From Candidatus Altimarinota bacterium (GTDB lineage: Bacteria; Patescibacteriota; Gracilibacteria; BD1-5; UBA6164), in contig JAQUWS010000003.1 in assembly GCA_028692735.1 (NCBI GenBank), positions 1 to 58,923 on the forward strand: a DNA stretch of 58,923 nt, read 5' to 3'. Below the pieces are notes generated by a model. That model searched no databases. It saw nothing but the letters and a program-made list of their open reading frames with translations, and had not been told where the DNA came from. The position numbers and the translations under genes are program-made. The stretch's first letter is position 1. The number at the start of each line of letters is the position of its first letter. This document shows, piece by piece, positions 1 through 13,018 of this stretch.

Positions 1-54
1 TTTTTTAAGATAATTTATTGCAATTATTTCTCATAAATCTCATGTTTTTTTCAT
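1..54 (-). CDS. yraN: YraN/UPF0102 family protein, N-terminal fragment
   Basis: Only the first 18 codons lie in the window; the gene runs off the left edge. The start reads MKKTGDLGEIIAINYLKK with both glycines written as TGA. The G-x-x-GE-x-A-x-x-YL pattern is the usual start of the UPF0102 (YraN) family of restriction-endonuclease-fold proteins. It begins 5 bases after the lepB stop on the same strand, so it probably shares the hisS-lepB transcript. The identification rests on very few residues and is tentative. Confidence 0.5.
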
Positions 55-59
55 GAAAA

Positions 60-767
60 TTATTCTAAATTATAATCATAAGTTGAAGTTGTTGAAAACC
101 ATTTAGGTTTAGTATCAATTCATAAAGTTGGATGAACAAAATCAAATTTACTTATACGAAAGTACCCTAAATCAATAAATATTTTTCAAATAATATCATT
201 AACTTTTACATAATTTGTAGTATTTTCAATATAACAACTTGAAAAACAAGCTCTACTATCAGTCGAATGATTTCTATTATCTCACATAACAAAATAACTA
301 TCTGCAGGTACTTCATATACATATGAATTTTTATCTCATGAAACATAAGTTGCATTCCTATTTGAATCAGATAAATAAGGTTCTTTTAATTCAACATATT
401 CATTTTTAGTTTTAGAAAAAACATATACTCTTCAATTTTCTATTTTTAACTTATCTCATGGTAATCAAATAACCCTCTTTAAAAAATATTCTTTATCTTC
501 ACTCACATGTGGTCTGAAAACTATTACATCTCATCTACTAGGAGAATTTACAAATCTATAAGTAAATCTATCAACAATTATAAACTCCCCATCATAATAA
601 CTTGCATACATTGATTGACCATTTATTTGAAAAGGCAAAATAAAAAAAGTCCTTATAACAAAAACTATAACTCAAATAACTAAAATATCTCTAAGAAGAC
701 CTAAAAAATCTCTCATTGTAACATTTGCTTTCTCAACAAATTTTGACTTAAAATTATAAAAACTCAT
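60..767 (-). CDS. lepB: signal peptidase I
   Basis: Type I leader peptidase of 235 residues; it cleaves signal peptides of exported proteins on the outer face of the membrane. One N-terminal membrane segment (about residues 27-46) precedes the family boxes in order: NGQSM with nucleophile Ser52, GDVIVF near 80, KRVIGLPGD with general-base Lys97, and GDNR near 162 followed by STDSR. The box glycines are partly TGA codons, which fixes the code. The start is the first ATG, with the membrane segment about 25 residues in. It lies 26 bases after hisS. The secreted and lipoprotein genes in the window would be served by such an enzyme. Confidence 0.93.
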
Positions 768-793
768 AAATTATACATTTAAAAAATATTTTT

Positions 794-2146
794 TTAGGAT
801 TTCATTTCTTTTTTAATGATTTTTGCAACTGATAATATATCAATTTCTTTTTGTTCTCTAACAAACATATCTTTCATTGCAATAACTCACCTATTGATTT
901 CATCTTCTCATAAAATCAATACATATCTTATCCCCTTATTTTCAGCATATTTAATTTGTTTTGAAATTTTTGAATGTTCAAGGTAAAACTCAGTGTTTAT
1001 TCAAGCTTTTCTTAACTTCTTCACAACTTCTAAACATTTTTTTAAATACTTTTCATCAATATTCAAAACTAATACATCAGTCAATGTTTTAATTTGATAA
1101 TTTAGTTTACTTGTAGCTCAAATAACAGATAAAAGCCTTGAAAGTCCTATACTTCAACCCACTCAAGGATATTTATTTTTTATAAAATTTCAAGTTAAAT
1201 TATCATATCTTCATCAAGAGGATACACTTCAAAAAGATTCAAATCAATCTATAAAAGTTTCAAAAACAATTCAAGTATAATAATTTAATCATCTTGAGAT
1301 ACTAGGATTTATCTTTATATATATTTTTGGGACACCTAAACTTAAAAGAAAATTATAAACCTCTTTCAATTTTTTAAATCAATCCTGAAATCTAGATTCA
1401 TTATCAGATAATACAAACTTTTCAATTTCAGCTAAACTTCATTTATTTCAAAGCAAAATAAATTTAATTATTTGTGAAACTTTCTTTTCATCTCAAAGTA
1501 ATTCCATCAATAAATCTTTAGTTTTTGGAAACTTTTGTTTATCATTATCAAGTTTATCTTTTTTATCAATTACAGAAATAACTTTTAATAACTTATCCTC
1601 TAATATTCACAATTTTTCTAAAAATCCTATCAAAAAATCTTTGTGATTTATGTTTATAGTAAATTTTCAAAAATCTAACTCTTTTAAAGTATTATAAATA
1701 GTTGAAATTATCTCACAATCTGCTAACAAAGGCAAATCTCAATTTCAAATTATATCTATATCAGCCTGATAAAACTCTCTATATCTTCATTTTTGAGCTC
1801 TTTCTCATCTATAAACTTTCTGTATTTGAAATCTTTTAAACGGATAAACAAGTTTATCATTATTTAAAGCAACATAACGAGCAAGAGGAACTGTTAAATC
1901 AAATCTAAGCCCTAACTTTGAATCATCAGAAACTTCTCAATTTAACCTATGTAATCAATAAATTTCATTATCATCTCATCATTTAGAACAAAGAACTTCT
2001 TCTCTTTCAACTAAAGATGTCTCAATTGAATTAAATCAAGCTTTTAAATAATTTTTTCTTATTATATCTTTATATCTATCCTCAACAATTTGTTCTTCCG
2101 GTAAATTTTCAGGAAATCAAGATATATTATCAATTCTAATATTCAT
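794..2146 (-). CDS. hisS: histidyl-tRNA synthetase
   Basis: Class II aminoacyl-tRNA synthetase, 450 residues, attaching histidine to tRNA-His in the cytoplasm. Visible landmarks: [13 protein letters not shown] near residue 81-93, motif 2 as [19 protein letters not shown] (about 111-129), the histidine-specific LNYYTGIVFE, GGRYDNL, and motif 3 [10 protein letters not shown]. The C-terminus has the expected anticodon-binding fold ending near [14 protein letters not shown]. Length is close to the usual 420-460. It starts 23 bases after the alpha-2-macroglobulin gene on the same strand and is followed by lepB. No frame breaks were seen. Confidence 0.95.
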
Positions 2147-2169
2147 CAATAAAAAAACTAAAAAATAAA

Positions 2170-5100
2170 TTAATTAACCTTCATTACTTCTCAAGCACTT
2201 CTTCAAAATACTTCAGGAGTATAAAATTCACTTATATAAGCAGGTTTCACATAAAATTCTCAAGCATGTGTAAACCTAATTAAATAAGAAACATTATATA
2301 TTCAAGAATCAAGTACTCAAATATATCCAAAAAATCTATCTTGTCTATATTCCACTTTATCAAACAAAGAATCTCATAAATCAAAAGCAGCTTTTGAAGA
2401 TGTTTCTAAATTAGGATTCACGATTTCAGCTCAAGAAGGAATATAACTCTCCAATGCAACCTTATCTCTTGCAACAGAAGTTATAACCAAATTTCTCACT
2501 ACAACCAATTGTCAAACTTGAAAATTTGATAATTTATCTAAATATTCAAATACAGATTTCTTATATCTCAAAGCTTCATAATCAATTTTTCAAGATAAAT
2601 ATTGTTGCCATTCATCTTTCTTTAATGAATCAATCCTTTTATAAGAATTATAATCATAATACTCCTTTATAATAGAAAATCACTCATCTCTAGCCTCAAC
2701 TTCTTTTGATGTTAAGAAATAATCCATATTTAAATCATAATATACAGTACCAACTCAAGTTTTTGAAATATTAAATGTATTTTTATCTTTCAATAAATTT
2801 AAAGAAAGATTTTCAGAAAAAACATCTAAACTATTTCTAACATTGATTGTTTTTTCTCAGATTTTTTCTGAATTCAATTTAAGTATAGTATTGAAATTTA
2901 TATTATTTAATTCTCAAGTTACGACAATATAATCTGAAATAGCATCAATAACATACAAATTATCTTGTGTTGATCAAAAACTTCAATTAACCTTTTGACT
3001 CATAATCCATCTATTCATATTATCAATTATACTCGAAAACTTACTTATTTCAGATTTTCATTGCACAGATAAAACTTTCAATAACATAGAAGTATTTTGT
3101 AATCTAGTATAAGCAGTTGTCCTTCATACATAAGCTCATTTTGGAGTGTAAACAAGTTCATTATTTATTACTGAATTTATATCATTGTCCAAAGTCTTTT
3201 GTAAACCTGCTTTTTCTTCAGTACTAAGAGTTTTTATTTCCAACAATTTTGCTAAAACTAATCATTTTTTTAATAAAGTTGATGTATCTTTTTGATTTAG
3301 TTCAAGTAATTTAAACATCTTATAAACTTCATAATCATTACTATTATAGGATTGAATTGCTTCTATAGCACTTAACCTTTCAACATCACTATACTTACAA
3401 TTATTATATTCAGTTTCAATACATCACTCAATTCTATTTTTATAAAATCAATTTTTTAGATAATTCAAAGCATCCAGCATAACTTTATCTTCTTGTTTAT
3501 ATCAAATAGACTTCAATTCTGATAAAGATTTTAAAATATATGCGGTCAAATTAAAATCAGAATAATTTTTTATACCATTAGAAATATCATACCAATAAAC
3601 AAATCATCAATCATTATTTTGGAATTTTCTTATATCAACTAAATATTCATTTATAACTAAATCTAAACTTTTTTTTCTATAAATTTTACTTTCATTATCA
3701 AAATAAGTTATATATTTATTTTTTAAATCAAAATCTTTTCAGATACTATCATATAAACTTTTTATATAAACATTTTTTACAACACTAGACGTTTTTTGTT
3801 CACTACATCAATAAGGATATTCATTTAAATAATCAATTGAATCAACTAAATTATTAAATAAACTTGCACTATAATTTATTTTCAATTGTCATATTTTATC
3901 TTTCATTGAAGTTAAATCTATTATTTCATCAAAAGAATTATTATTTGTTTTTCAAATAGTTGATACACTTTCTTTTGTAGTTGAATCTTTAATTAAAACA
4001 ACTTTTTCAATTTCATCTTGATCTACCAAATTACAATTTTTTGAACAAACTTCAGATACTTTAAAATCAATTTTAGATGAGGCTAAAGACATATTTCTAA
4101 AGCTTTCCCTTTTTTTAATTCAAACTTCAAAACTTACAGTCTTTGATTCTCAATTCTTAACAAAAACTTTTCTAGAATTTCAAGAAGATATATCAAGATT
4201 AGTTCATGTTAAAGTTACCTCAAAATCTCAATCTTTTCATGTTTTATTAAATACTACTGGAGATAAAACAATAGTATCTCAAACACCAAAGAAATTTGGC
4301 AAATTATCATTTATAATCAAAGTTTTTGTTGTTGTTATAGATTCATAAGCAACTCAAATTTTATTATCAGTAGAAGAATTAACCAACGCTTCAATTTCCC
4401 AAGTAGTCAAATTATCTGGTAACTTATCAGTTTTTATGAAAAATTTTCAATCAGCTCAAGTTGTAAAATCAGCTAACCAATAAGCAGTATCTTTAAATAC
4501 TCATCTTTTTTTCTTACTATCTCATCACTTTATCTGTTCTCAAGCTCATCATTTTTGTCAATTTGATATATCTTTCACTTCCAATTTTTCTATTAAATTT
4601 ATCATAGAACTATACATAAGTGTTCACAAATATCTCTTCATCTCATAGAAAAAAGCATAAGGATTTTTCTTTGGATTCCCTACCAATGCTAGCAAACTTT
4701 CATCAACCAAAGATAATGAACCATTCACTCAAGAAACAGGTTTTCATTTTGAATCAGTAACATAAACAGTAATTCAAACACTATCTCATGGATTATAAGA
4801 TTTCTTGTCAGTAGAAATTTTTACTTTTAAATTCTTATAACTTGTAAAAACTTTTGTACTAGCTAAAGCTCTTTTATAAACAGGTAAATCATTTCAATCT
4901 TGTTTTCAAATCAAAAATGCTCTAACATAAAAATTTGGATAATAATTATCTTTTACATTAAAAGTTATTTTATCTCAATATGACTTTATATCATGAACAA
5001 AATAATCCAAAATTCAATCATCTTTTTCAATTATTATCAAAGCCTTTCAGTTATTTATAGGAGATTTCAATGTATAAGAAGCATTATCTCAAACTAAAAC

Positions 5101-8100
5101 TTGTGTTTTTTCTGGTGTAAGCTCAATAGTATCATTATTTGGAGAGTACCAAGAAACATAATCATCCGATGCAACATAAACTACCCTAGAGGAAACAAAT
5201 GTTTTTCAGTTACTTCATGTATAAATTGCTCTAACCATATATTCTCAAGATTCTTTAACAGAAAAAGTTTTTGACACTTCTCAAATATAATTTGTTTTTA
5301 AATTTATTTCTTGTTCTTTCTTTTCCTCCAAAGCATAATCACTATAAAAAATTCAATCTACTCCTTGTTTTTTAACTTCTTTCCAATCTCTCTTTATTAT
5401 TTGTACTTTAATATCCTTTGATACTTCTGGTTTTGCATCATAATCTAAAACGATAAATTTAGCAGAAATTCAATTCTTTTTATCATTCCAATAAGGAGTT
5501 TTTAATCATACATAAGAATCAGTTGAATGTAAAATAGTTGAAACAGATTTATTAACTGTTTTTTTTGTATCTTTATCTTCAACTTCTATATTAAATGTAT
5601 ATATTTTCTCAGCACTTCATGTTGAAGTAGAAAAAGAATAATTAATTGTTCATTTTCAATTTGAATCAATAGAAAATCACTTAACAGCTGATAAATTATC
5701 TGAATAATTACAAAATCACCAATAAATACAATCAAAATATTCAGTTGATTCTCAAAATTGATAATCTGAATAATCTTTAGCATCAAAGAAATAATTTTGA
5801 GATAAAACAGAATACTTTCATGATGTACTAACTAAATTTCATCAAAAATAATATTTAGGAAGAATTTTTAATGAGAATTTATCTCATAATAAATAATTAG
5901 ATTCTAATCACTCTACATCTATTTTAAAATCAGGTTTTCTATATTCTTCTATGTAAAAATGAGCATCATTTTTATAGTAATCATTTGTTTGAGAAGAAAA
6001 TCTAAAACTAAACTCTCATAAAGGACTATCCTTAGGTATAACAAAAGAAGAATTAAAATTTGAATTTTTATCAAGATTAACATCCATAGAAGATATAACT
6101 TCAAAATTTTTATCTAAAACTTCAAGTTTTCAAGTTCATATATTTGACTTTGAGTATCAATTAAAATCAAATTTTCTTAATAATCATTTTAAGTAAACTG
6201 TATCTCAAGGTTTATAAATTGGTCTTTCAGTGTATAAATACAAATAATTAGTATCATATGTTGGAGTTCATCAAACATAATTAAAATCATAATCTGAAAA
6301 TAAATTTGTATTTAAATCAACAATTCAAAAATACTTATCATTTGAAACTATTATATAATTTAAATCATCAATTTTATCAATTTCATAAACTCAAGTCTTT
6401 TCATTTAATTTATAGTTTGGTCTTACAACTTTTACATTTCAAGAATTATAATCATATGATAAAAATTCTAAATTTAAATCTGATACTTTTCATCAAGTAA
6501 AATCAGTTACAAAAAGCAATTTTTTATTTGATCAAGATTCTACAGTAACATTTAGGTTAGATCTTATAAACATATTTGAAAATTGATTTCTTCATCATGC
6601 ATTTCATCTAACCAATACAAAATTAGAATCTAGTTTTTTTCATACAATATCTTTTTCTATATCAAACTTATTATTAGTTAAATTCCAATGATTATTATTT
6701 ACTACCAAACTTCTATTATGTATTTTTAAACATTTTGGGGTATATCACTCATTCCACCAATTTTGAACATAATCTATATATCAATCCTTATCTAACTCAC
6801 AAACATTAATATCTATATTATCTAAATTAATTGTCTGGAGATTAACAACTAAAGGTAAATTTAAAGGAATCAGATTTACATCTTTAGTCAATGAAATATA
6901 CAAATATTTATCCTTATCTTCTATATTTCATGTTTTAACATTTTGTTCAAAGTTATTTTTCAAATTACTTCAATACACATCAGAAAATGTTGTTTTAATT
7001 CATATTTTATATTCAGAATTAGGATTTAATCTTGTATTTAAAACATATAAACTTTCTCAATCTTTAGCAGGAGGACAATATCATTTTGAAATATATTGTT
7101 CATCTGTAATCTTTGCAAGATTACTTTTTGCAAAAGATTTAATTCAGAAAGCCAATTGATCCTTATAATCTATATACTCTCATTCTACTATACTACTTGT
7201 TTTTGACGCAGGAATAGTTCAAACTATATTGTTTATATTAGTCCATATATCTCATCATATTCTATTGTTTAGATATAAACAAGATTTAGAATATGATAAA
7301 AATCTAAAATTCTTTACTTCTAGAACCGCTGATGTTTTAAAATTATTTACAATATCACTTTCAAGTCATAAATTTATTCCTTTTTTTATAATCAAAGTAT
7401 AACTTGTCCCTTCTTTTAAATTTTCATTTAAAACAAGCCTTATAGTTTTTTTATTATCTTTATAACTATTTGTTTTTGTATCCTTTTCTTTAACATACAT
7501 AATATCAAAAATAACCTTTTTTCAATTACTATCTTGTAAAATAAAATTATTTTTATCCAACAAAGATATTTCATCTTCAAATGATAAATTTAAAAATAAA
7601 TTTTTTGAAGGGATACTATCTAGTGAATAAAAACTTTTTGTATCAACTATTTTTGATCAAGAATATACATTCTGAAAAATTCAAACCGAATTTAAAAAAG
7701 GATAAGATTTTAAATTAAATTCTTCTGATTTTTCAGTAGCTATATTTCAATATTTTGGTAAAATACCCTTATCTAATTCAACGATATATTTTTTTTCAAA
7801 TTTATATGCTTCTCATTTTATATTAACTATTACATTTGACTCATTTGCTCAATCATAAGTTAAATAAATATTTTTCTTTTCTTTATTTCATTTATCATTT
7901 ATTTCATATAGACTCAATTTACTTTCAAGATTTTCAATATTAGGGGCAAAATTAAAATTGATTTTTATATTATCATTAGCATGGAATTTATTACTTATCT
8001 TATATTTTAACCTTGTTGTATCTACCTCAACTCAATAGTTTTGTGATAATTTATACAATAATCAAGGAATTGCATTAACTTTAACTTCATACTTAGTAGC

Positions 8101-8739
8101 TCATTTAAAACCTTCTTTAGGGATATATTCTAACACTGATGATGTTAACCATTTACACTCTCAATCTAATTTAGGCTCTATCAAAATAGGACAAGGTAAT
8201 GTATCTTTTCAAGACAAAGAAGATAAAGAAATCATTGGAATATTAAAAAATACATCAATATTTTGTGATAAATTATCCAAATTTCAAGAAGGTGTAATTT
8301 TCATTACTTTTGGAGAATCTATTACTGAAATTATATAATTATAATCTTCTTCAAGAGTTTTTGATTTAATTGATTTAATAGATTTTTTTAAAGTTACCGA
8401 TATATCATCTCAAATATTTAATTTTTCTAAAAATTTATATCTTATAGTATTTGTTCAAACTAAACTTAATTCTCAATCTATTTTTGGATTAATTTCAAAA
8501 TTATCTTTTGTAATTGTAGATTTATCTAAATCCTGAGATAAAGTAAAATCAATATATCAAACATCAAAAGGAATTTTTCTATAATCAAAATCAAAATTTC
8601 AAGCAACAACGTTAAGTCATGAAGCAAAAAAATAGTTATATCAAAAAAAAGAAATAACTAAAATTACAAAAAACAACAAAGCAGAAATTATATAACCTTT
8701 ATATAATTTTATATTTTCTAAAAAAAGATTTATTCCCAT
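2170..8739 (-). CDS. giant bacterial alpha-2-macroglobulin with thioester motif
   Basis: A 2189-residue protein opening with a short cytoplasmic stretch and one hydrophobic anchor (about residues 15-45), then a long series of beta-rich segments that read as MG domains. The thioester signature YPYGCSEQ is present, with Cys at about residue 1645 and Gln at 1648 (bases 3796-3807). After it come the alpha-helical thioester-domain sequence and the family tail EFYTPEVFGRSAGEV. Bacterial A2Ms trap proteases in the envelope and are often encoded beside PBP1C, which is also found here at 13019. It is longer than the roughly 1500-1650 residues of the E. coli-type proteins, the extra length lying N-terminal of the thioester. 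No lipobox was seen, so anchoring is by the N-terminal helix. I scanned bases 5161-7200 codon by codon and found no TAA or TAG in frame. Confidence 0.88.
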
Positions 8740-8828
8740 ATATTGAAAATAAAAAATAAAATATTCAATTTTATTATACATCTAAAATAAAAAAAACAAG
8801 TGCTAATTTAAGTTTATTTATCTAAAAA

Positions 8829-8855
8829 AAGAACTTTCTAAAATAGAAAGTTCTT
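8829..8855 (-). terminator. intrinsic terminator of the pilin-LRR gene
   Basis: Perfect 11-bp stem (AAGAACTTTCT / AGAAAGTTCTT) with a 5-base loop, 15 bases past the stop of the minus-strand gene at 8870. In the minus direction it runs into a T-rich stretch. It separates that gene from the A2M gene downstream. Confidence 0.7.
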
Positions 8856-8869
8856 TTAAGAGTTAATAC

Positions 8870-11800
8870 CTAATTTTTTATACATCTTACACTAAATCAA
8901 TATGAACGTGCTGCATGATTATATACATTTAATGCGTTATACTTAAAATATAAATAATCTCAATCTCACAAATATGGAGAAGATGTCCAATAATATCATA
9001 TAGTAGTTCAAGTACTTGTTCATGTTATTCTATCAATAGATCATGCCATAGGCATTTTCAACGCATCACTCATATTGGTTCAATTTGATCACCATCATCA
9101 ACCAGCCAATATATTTAACCATTCTAAATATGTTGGAACATGATATCAATCACTACAAGGTCATTTCATACTTAATCTACTAAGAGAATCTGAATTTGCC
9201 CAAGTTGCAGTATTTCTACTTATATCAAGGACTCCCCAATCATTTGCACTTCATGCATCAGTTCATCCAGGAGACTTCCAATCCCGAGAATATGTAACAC
9301 TTCATGTGTTCCATGAATTACTTGCTGTACCAAATTGATATTTATTTCAATTAGAAACATCCCATGATGAAGCTACCGTTGCTCAAACATTACAAGCTGA
9401 TATTGTATAACCTGTTCAAACTCATGTACATACAATAAAATCATTAACACTACATCAAGGATATTGACTTAAAGCAAATTTTATATTAGAAGTTCAAGGA
9501 CAATCGTTAATAGAAGATAATGTTATATCAGTTATCTCAATAACAACTCTTGTGTAATTTCAATACATTTTAATCTTTTTTAAAGTTGTAGGTAATCAAA
9601 GTTGAGTTAATTGATAAGTATCATTATAACTAAATGAAAAAGCTATTTCACCTAAATTATCATTTCAAGATAAATCAAAATATTGTAAATTAGTTAAATT
9701 AACAATTTCAATTGGTAAATTTGATAATAAATTATTACTAAAATCTAATCCTATTAAACTATTTAAACTACATACTATTGTAGGAATTGACAAAATCTGA
9801 TTATTAGCTAAAATCAATTCTTCTAAATTAGTCAAATTTCAGATTGTTGTAGGAACTGATGGAATTTGATTATGACTTAAATTCAATTTATTTAAACTAG
9901 TCATACTTCATATTGTTGTTGGAATTGAATTTATATTATTATAATATCAATTTAAAACAGTAAGATTAGATAAATTTCAAATTGTTGTTGGTAGTACCGA
10001 AACTTGATTATTACTAAAATCAAAATCACTTAAACTTGATAAATTTCAAATTGTTGTTGGCAAAGAAGTAATCTGATTATATGATAAATTCAATGTCAGT
10101 AAATTTATCAAATTTCATATTTCTACTGGTAAAGAAATTAAACTCGCTTGATCTGCAACCAATATTTTTAAATTAACTAAATTTCAAATTGATGATGGAA
10201 ATGATTCAAGTGGATTATATGTTATATAAAACTCTTCTAAACTTACTAAATTTCAGAATTCCACAGGCAATGTTGTTATCTGATTATTAAATAAATCTAT
10301 ATTTTTCAATTTTGTTAAATTTCAAATTTCTGAAGGTAATGTTGTAAATCAATTGGAATAAGCAACTATATGTTGTAATTTTGTTAAATTTCAAATTTCA
10401 GGAGGCATTTCAGATAATCAATTCCGAGATATATCTAATCATTCTAAGTTAGATAATTTCCATAAAGAAGAAGGTAAAGTACTTCATCAATCCCACACTA
10501 CATTTTTTATAGTATAACACCAATCATTAATACTATATGTAGTAGGAGATGCAACCATACCAGCATTAGCCTGACTTATTCACAAATATTTCAAATAATC
10601 ATTATTATAACTAAAAACATGATTAGTTAAACTATAATTTTCATCATAAGCTCTTAAATCATATGAAACAATCAAACTATTTAATTCATCTACATCAGCT
10701 TGTGTTAGAGAACAAGATAATAAAGGTTCTGCATCTACAACACTTATATCAATAGTTGTTCAGTTTCCTCAAATAATCATTTTCTTTAATTCTCAAGGAA
10801 TTCAATATTGGGATAATGATGATGAATTTTCATCAAAATTATATGATAAATTTCATAATCAGTCAATTCATAATAAATATAATTTTGTTAACTTTGTCAA
10901 ATTAACAAATCATTCAGGTAAATTTTCCAACAAATTATTAGATAAATTTAAGTCAGTTAAATTAAGTAAATTTGTAAATTGATCAGGCAAAGATGTTATT
11001 TGATTAGTATTAAAATCCAAATAAACTAACTTTATTAAATTTTCTATCTCTATAGGAAGAGAAGAAAAACTATTATTATTTGCAATTAAATATTTTAATT
11101 TAGATAAATTTGAAATAAAACTAGGAAAAGTACTTAAAGAATTATATGATATATCTAATCACTCTAAGTTGTATAATTTTCATAATCAAGAAGGGAATGT
11201 AGTTCATCAATTCCATACAATATTTTTTATAGAATAACACCAATCATCTCCTGTTAATAAAGAAGAAGCGTTTACTTTATTTACTCATAAATATTTAATA
11301 TAATTATTAAAACCTACTGTTTGATTTGTTATATCAAAAGTTCAATCATATGCACTAATATATAAACTACCAACTAAACTGTTCAATTCATCAACTTCTG
11401 ACTGTGATAAATTACAAGATATTGGAGGAACTAATTCCTGAATATCCACTTGATAATCTACATATATTCATCAATCATTATATCACATTACTCACAAATA
11501 ATAATATCACGAATAAAGTGGCGTATAAGTAACCTTAGATCTATATATATTACCAGATAAATCATCATTCATTATTAAACTATTTCCATCTTTATCAAAT
11601 AAATATATTGCAGTATCACTATCTCAATCATCTCATAATGTTTCTATATCATAAGATTTTCATGATTCTAATACAAAAGCATAAACATCTCTTGCTCAAG
11701 GATTATTTGTCAAATTTGATGATACTGGAAAATTACTTATAGAATCTATTAATATTGTATTTGAACATAAATCAAAATCAGTATAATCTCGATCAAATTG

Positions 11801-12823
11801 TGTATTATATGCATCTCAATATAATCATTCACAAAAATATGTATATGTTACTTCTCAAGTGTTTGTGCCTGTTGTTCAAGTATTTGTATCTATTATTCAA
11901 ATTCAAGGATATATATTCGATACATCTCATGTTATTCATCATGCTTTACTTCTTATAAATGAATCAACTAATAATATAATTCCTGTATTATCTGTTGGAT
12001 CTATTGCTAATATTGGTTCATATTCATCTCATCAAGCTAATATAGTTCAACTAAGTACAGATTGTACATTATTTATAAAATCTATTTTTGCAGTATCTCA
12101 TGTCAATGATAAAGTTGCTCATGTCAATACAACTATATCTCATCATCTTCATGGGGTATAATCAAATCAACCTGTCATACTACTATTATGATTGTATGAG
12201 TGCGGTATATTGTCATAATCGTTGTATACTACTTTCTTGTTTTGAATTATTCTTCATAAATCTGTATCTCATATATCTGTTACTATTATACTTGGTTGTA
12301 CTAGTAACATCTGTATTCATCAGGTTGCTACTTTTAAAAATTTTTCATTATATGTTCATCTTATAAATGCTTTTGCTTTGCTTATGTCTGTAGCATAACT
12401 TTGATTTAATCAATTATTTAACGATATAGCCATTTCGCTTATTGCTCACAGTTGATATTCTGTTTTTCATGCTGTTATACTATATGTAAATTCATCACTT
12501 GTTAATGGATCTATTGGCTTCTTACTTACTTTTTCTATATTTTTTATTACATTATCTCAAATTGTTCATTCTACCCATGCATCACCTCAATTATATGTTA
12601 TTGTCTTTGATTCATCTGGAGTCGGATAATATCCTGTCTTTGTCATAAATATTGCTAAACTTTTTTGTATGCTGTTTATATCTGCAATTCTTGCACTATC
12701 TCTTGTGTTTCTTGAATACCCTTGAAAGCTTATAAATGCTATTGCTCATAAAATTGCTAGTATTACTATTGTTACTATTAACTCAACAAGAGTAAATCAC
12801 TGTTTTTTTATTATTGATTTCAT
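8870..12823 (-). CDS. giant prepilin-like surface protein: N-methylation helix, PPC-like, two LRR blocks, FISUMP tail
   Basis: 1317 residues, one frame throughout. The N-terminus is a class III/type IV prepilin signal, KKQGFTLVELIVTIVILAI, with the cleavage-site Gly9 written as TGA and the Glu at mature position 5. A pseudopilin-like helix and head follow to about residue 120. Around residues 370-465 a segment (DVYAFVLESGKSYDIETL onward) resembles a bacterial pre-peptidase C-terminal domain. From about 469 and again from about 703 come two copies of a cap module (C-x-L-x-Q-x-x-VDELNSL ... DWCY-x-IKN) each leading into leucine-rich repeats of the type NLTNLEELILANNQILSIP; the second array is longer. 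The last about 180 residues hold the Fibrobacter-type FISUMP features (CSDGYHVPT, YYWTSS, FSVRCIKN). It is probably displayed or anchored through the pilus export machinery. The partner it recognises is unknown. Confidence 0.85.
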
Positions 12824-13018
12824 TAAAAAAAATTAAAAAATAAAATAACTAGTATTTAAAATATCATAATATTTAAATAATTTCAATATATCAAATTCAA
12901 ATTCTTCTTTTTTTGAATTGACGTTTAAATATATTATTTTATAAAAATATTCTGTATTAATTATTGACAAATTACCAATTTTTATATCATATATAAAAAT
13001 AATATAACCACTCAAAAA
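12824..13018. promoter_or_regulatory. divergent intergenic region between pilin-LRR gene and PBP1C
   Basis: This 195-base AT-rich gap separates two divergent genes and must carry the promoters of both. I could not assign a clear -35/-10 pair. A 60-codon minus-strand frame (12833-13015) crosses it, but it has no family signature and no internal TGA-Gly, and I treat it as noise. Confidence 0.4.

Noticed and set aside
9560-11415. CRISPR-like direct repeats
   Set aside because: The periodicity is that of leucine-rich repeat codons in one open frame, about 69 bases per unit, with no spacers.
12833-13015. 60-codon minus-strand open frame between the pilin-like gene and pbpC
   Set aside because: No TGA-Gly, no recognisable motif, and it fills the divergent promoter region. 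Such frames are common by chance in DNA this AT-rich with only two stops.
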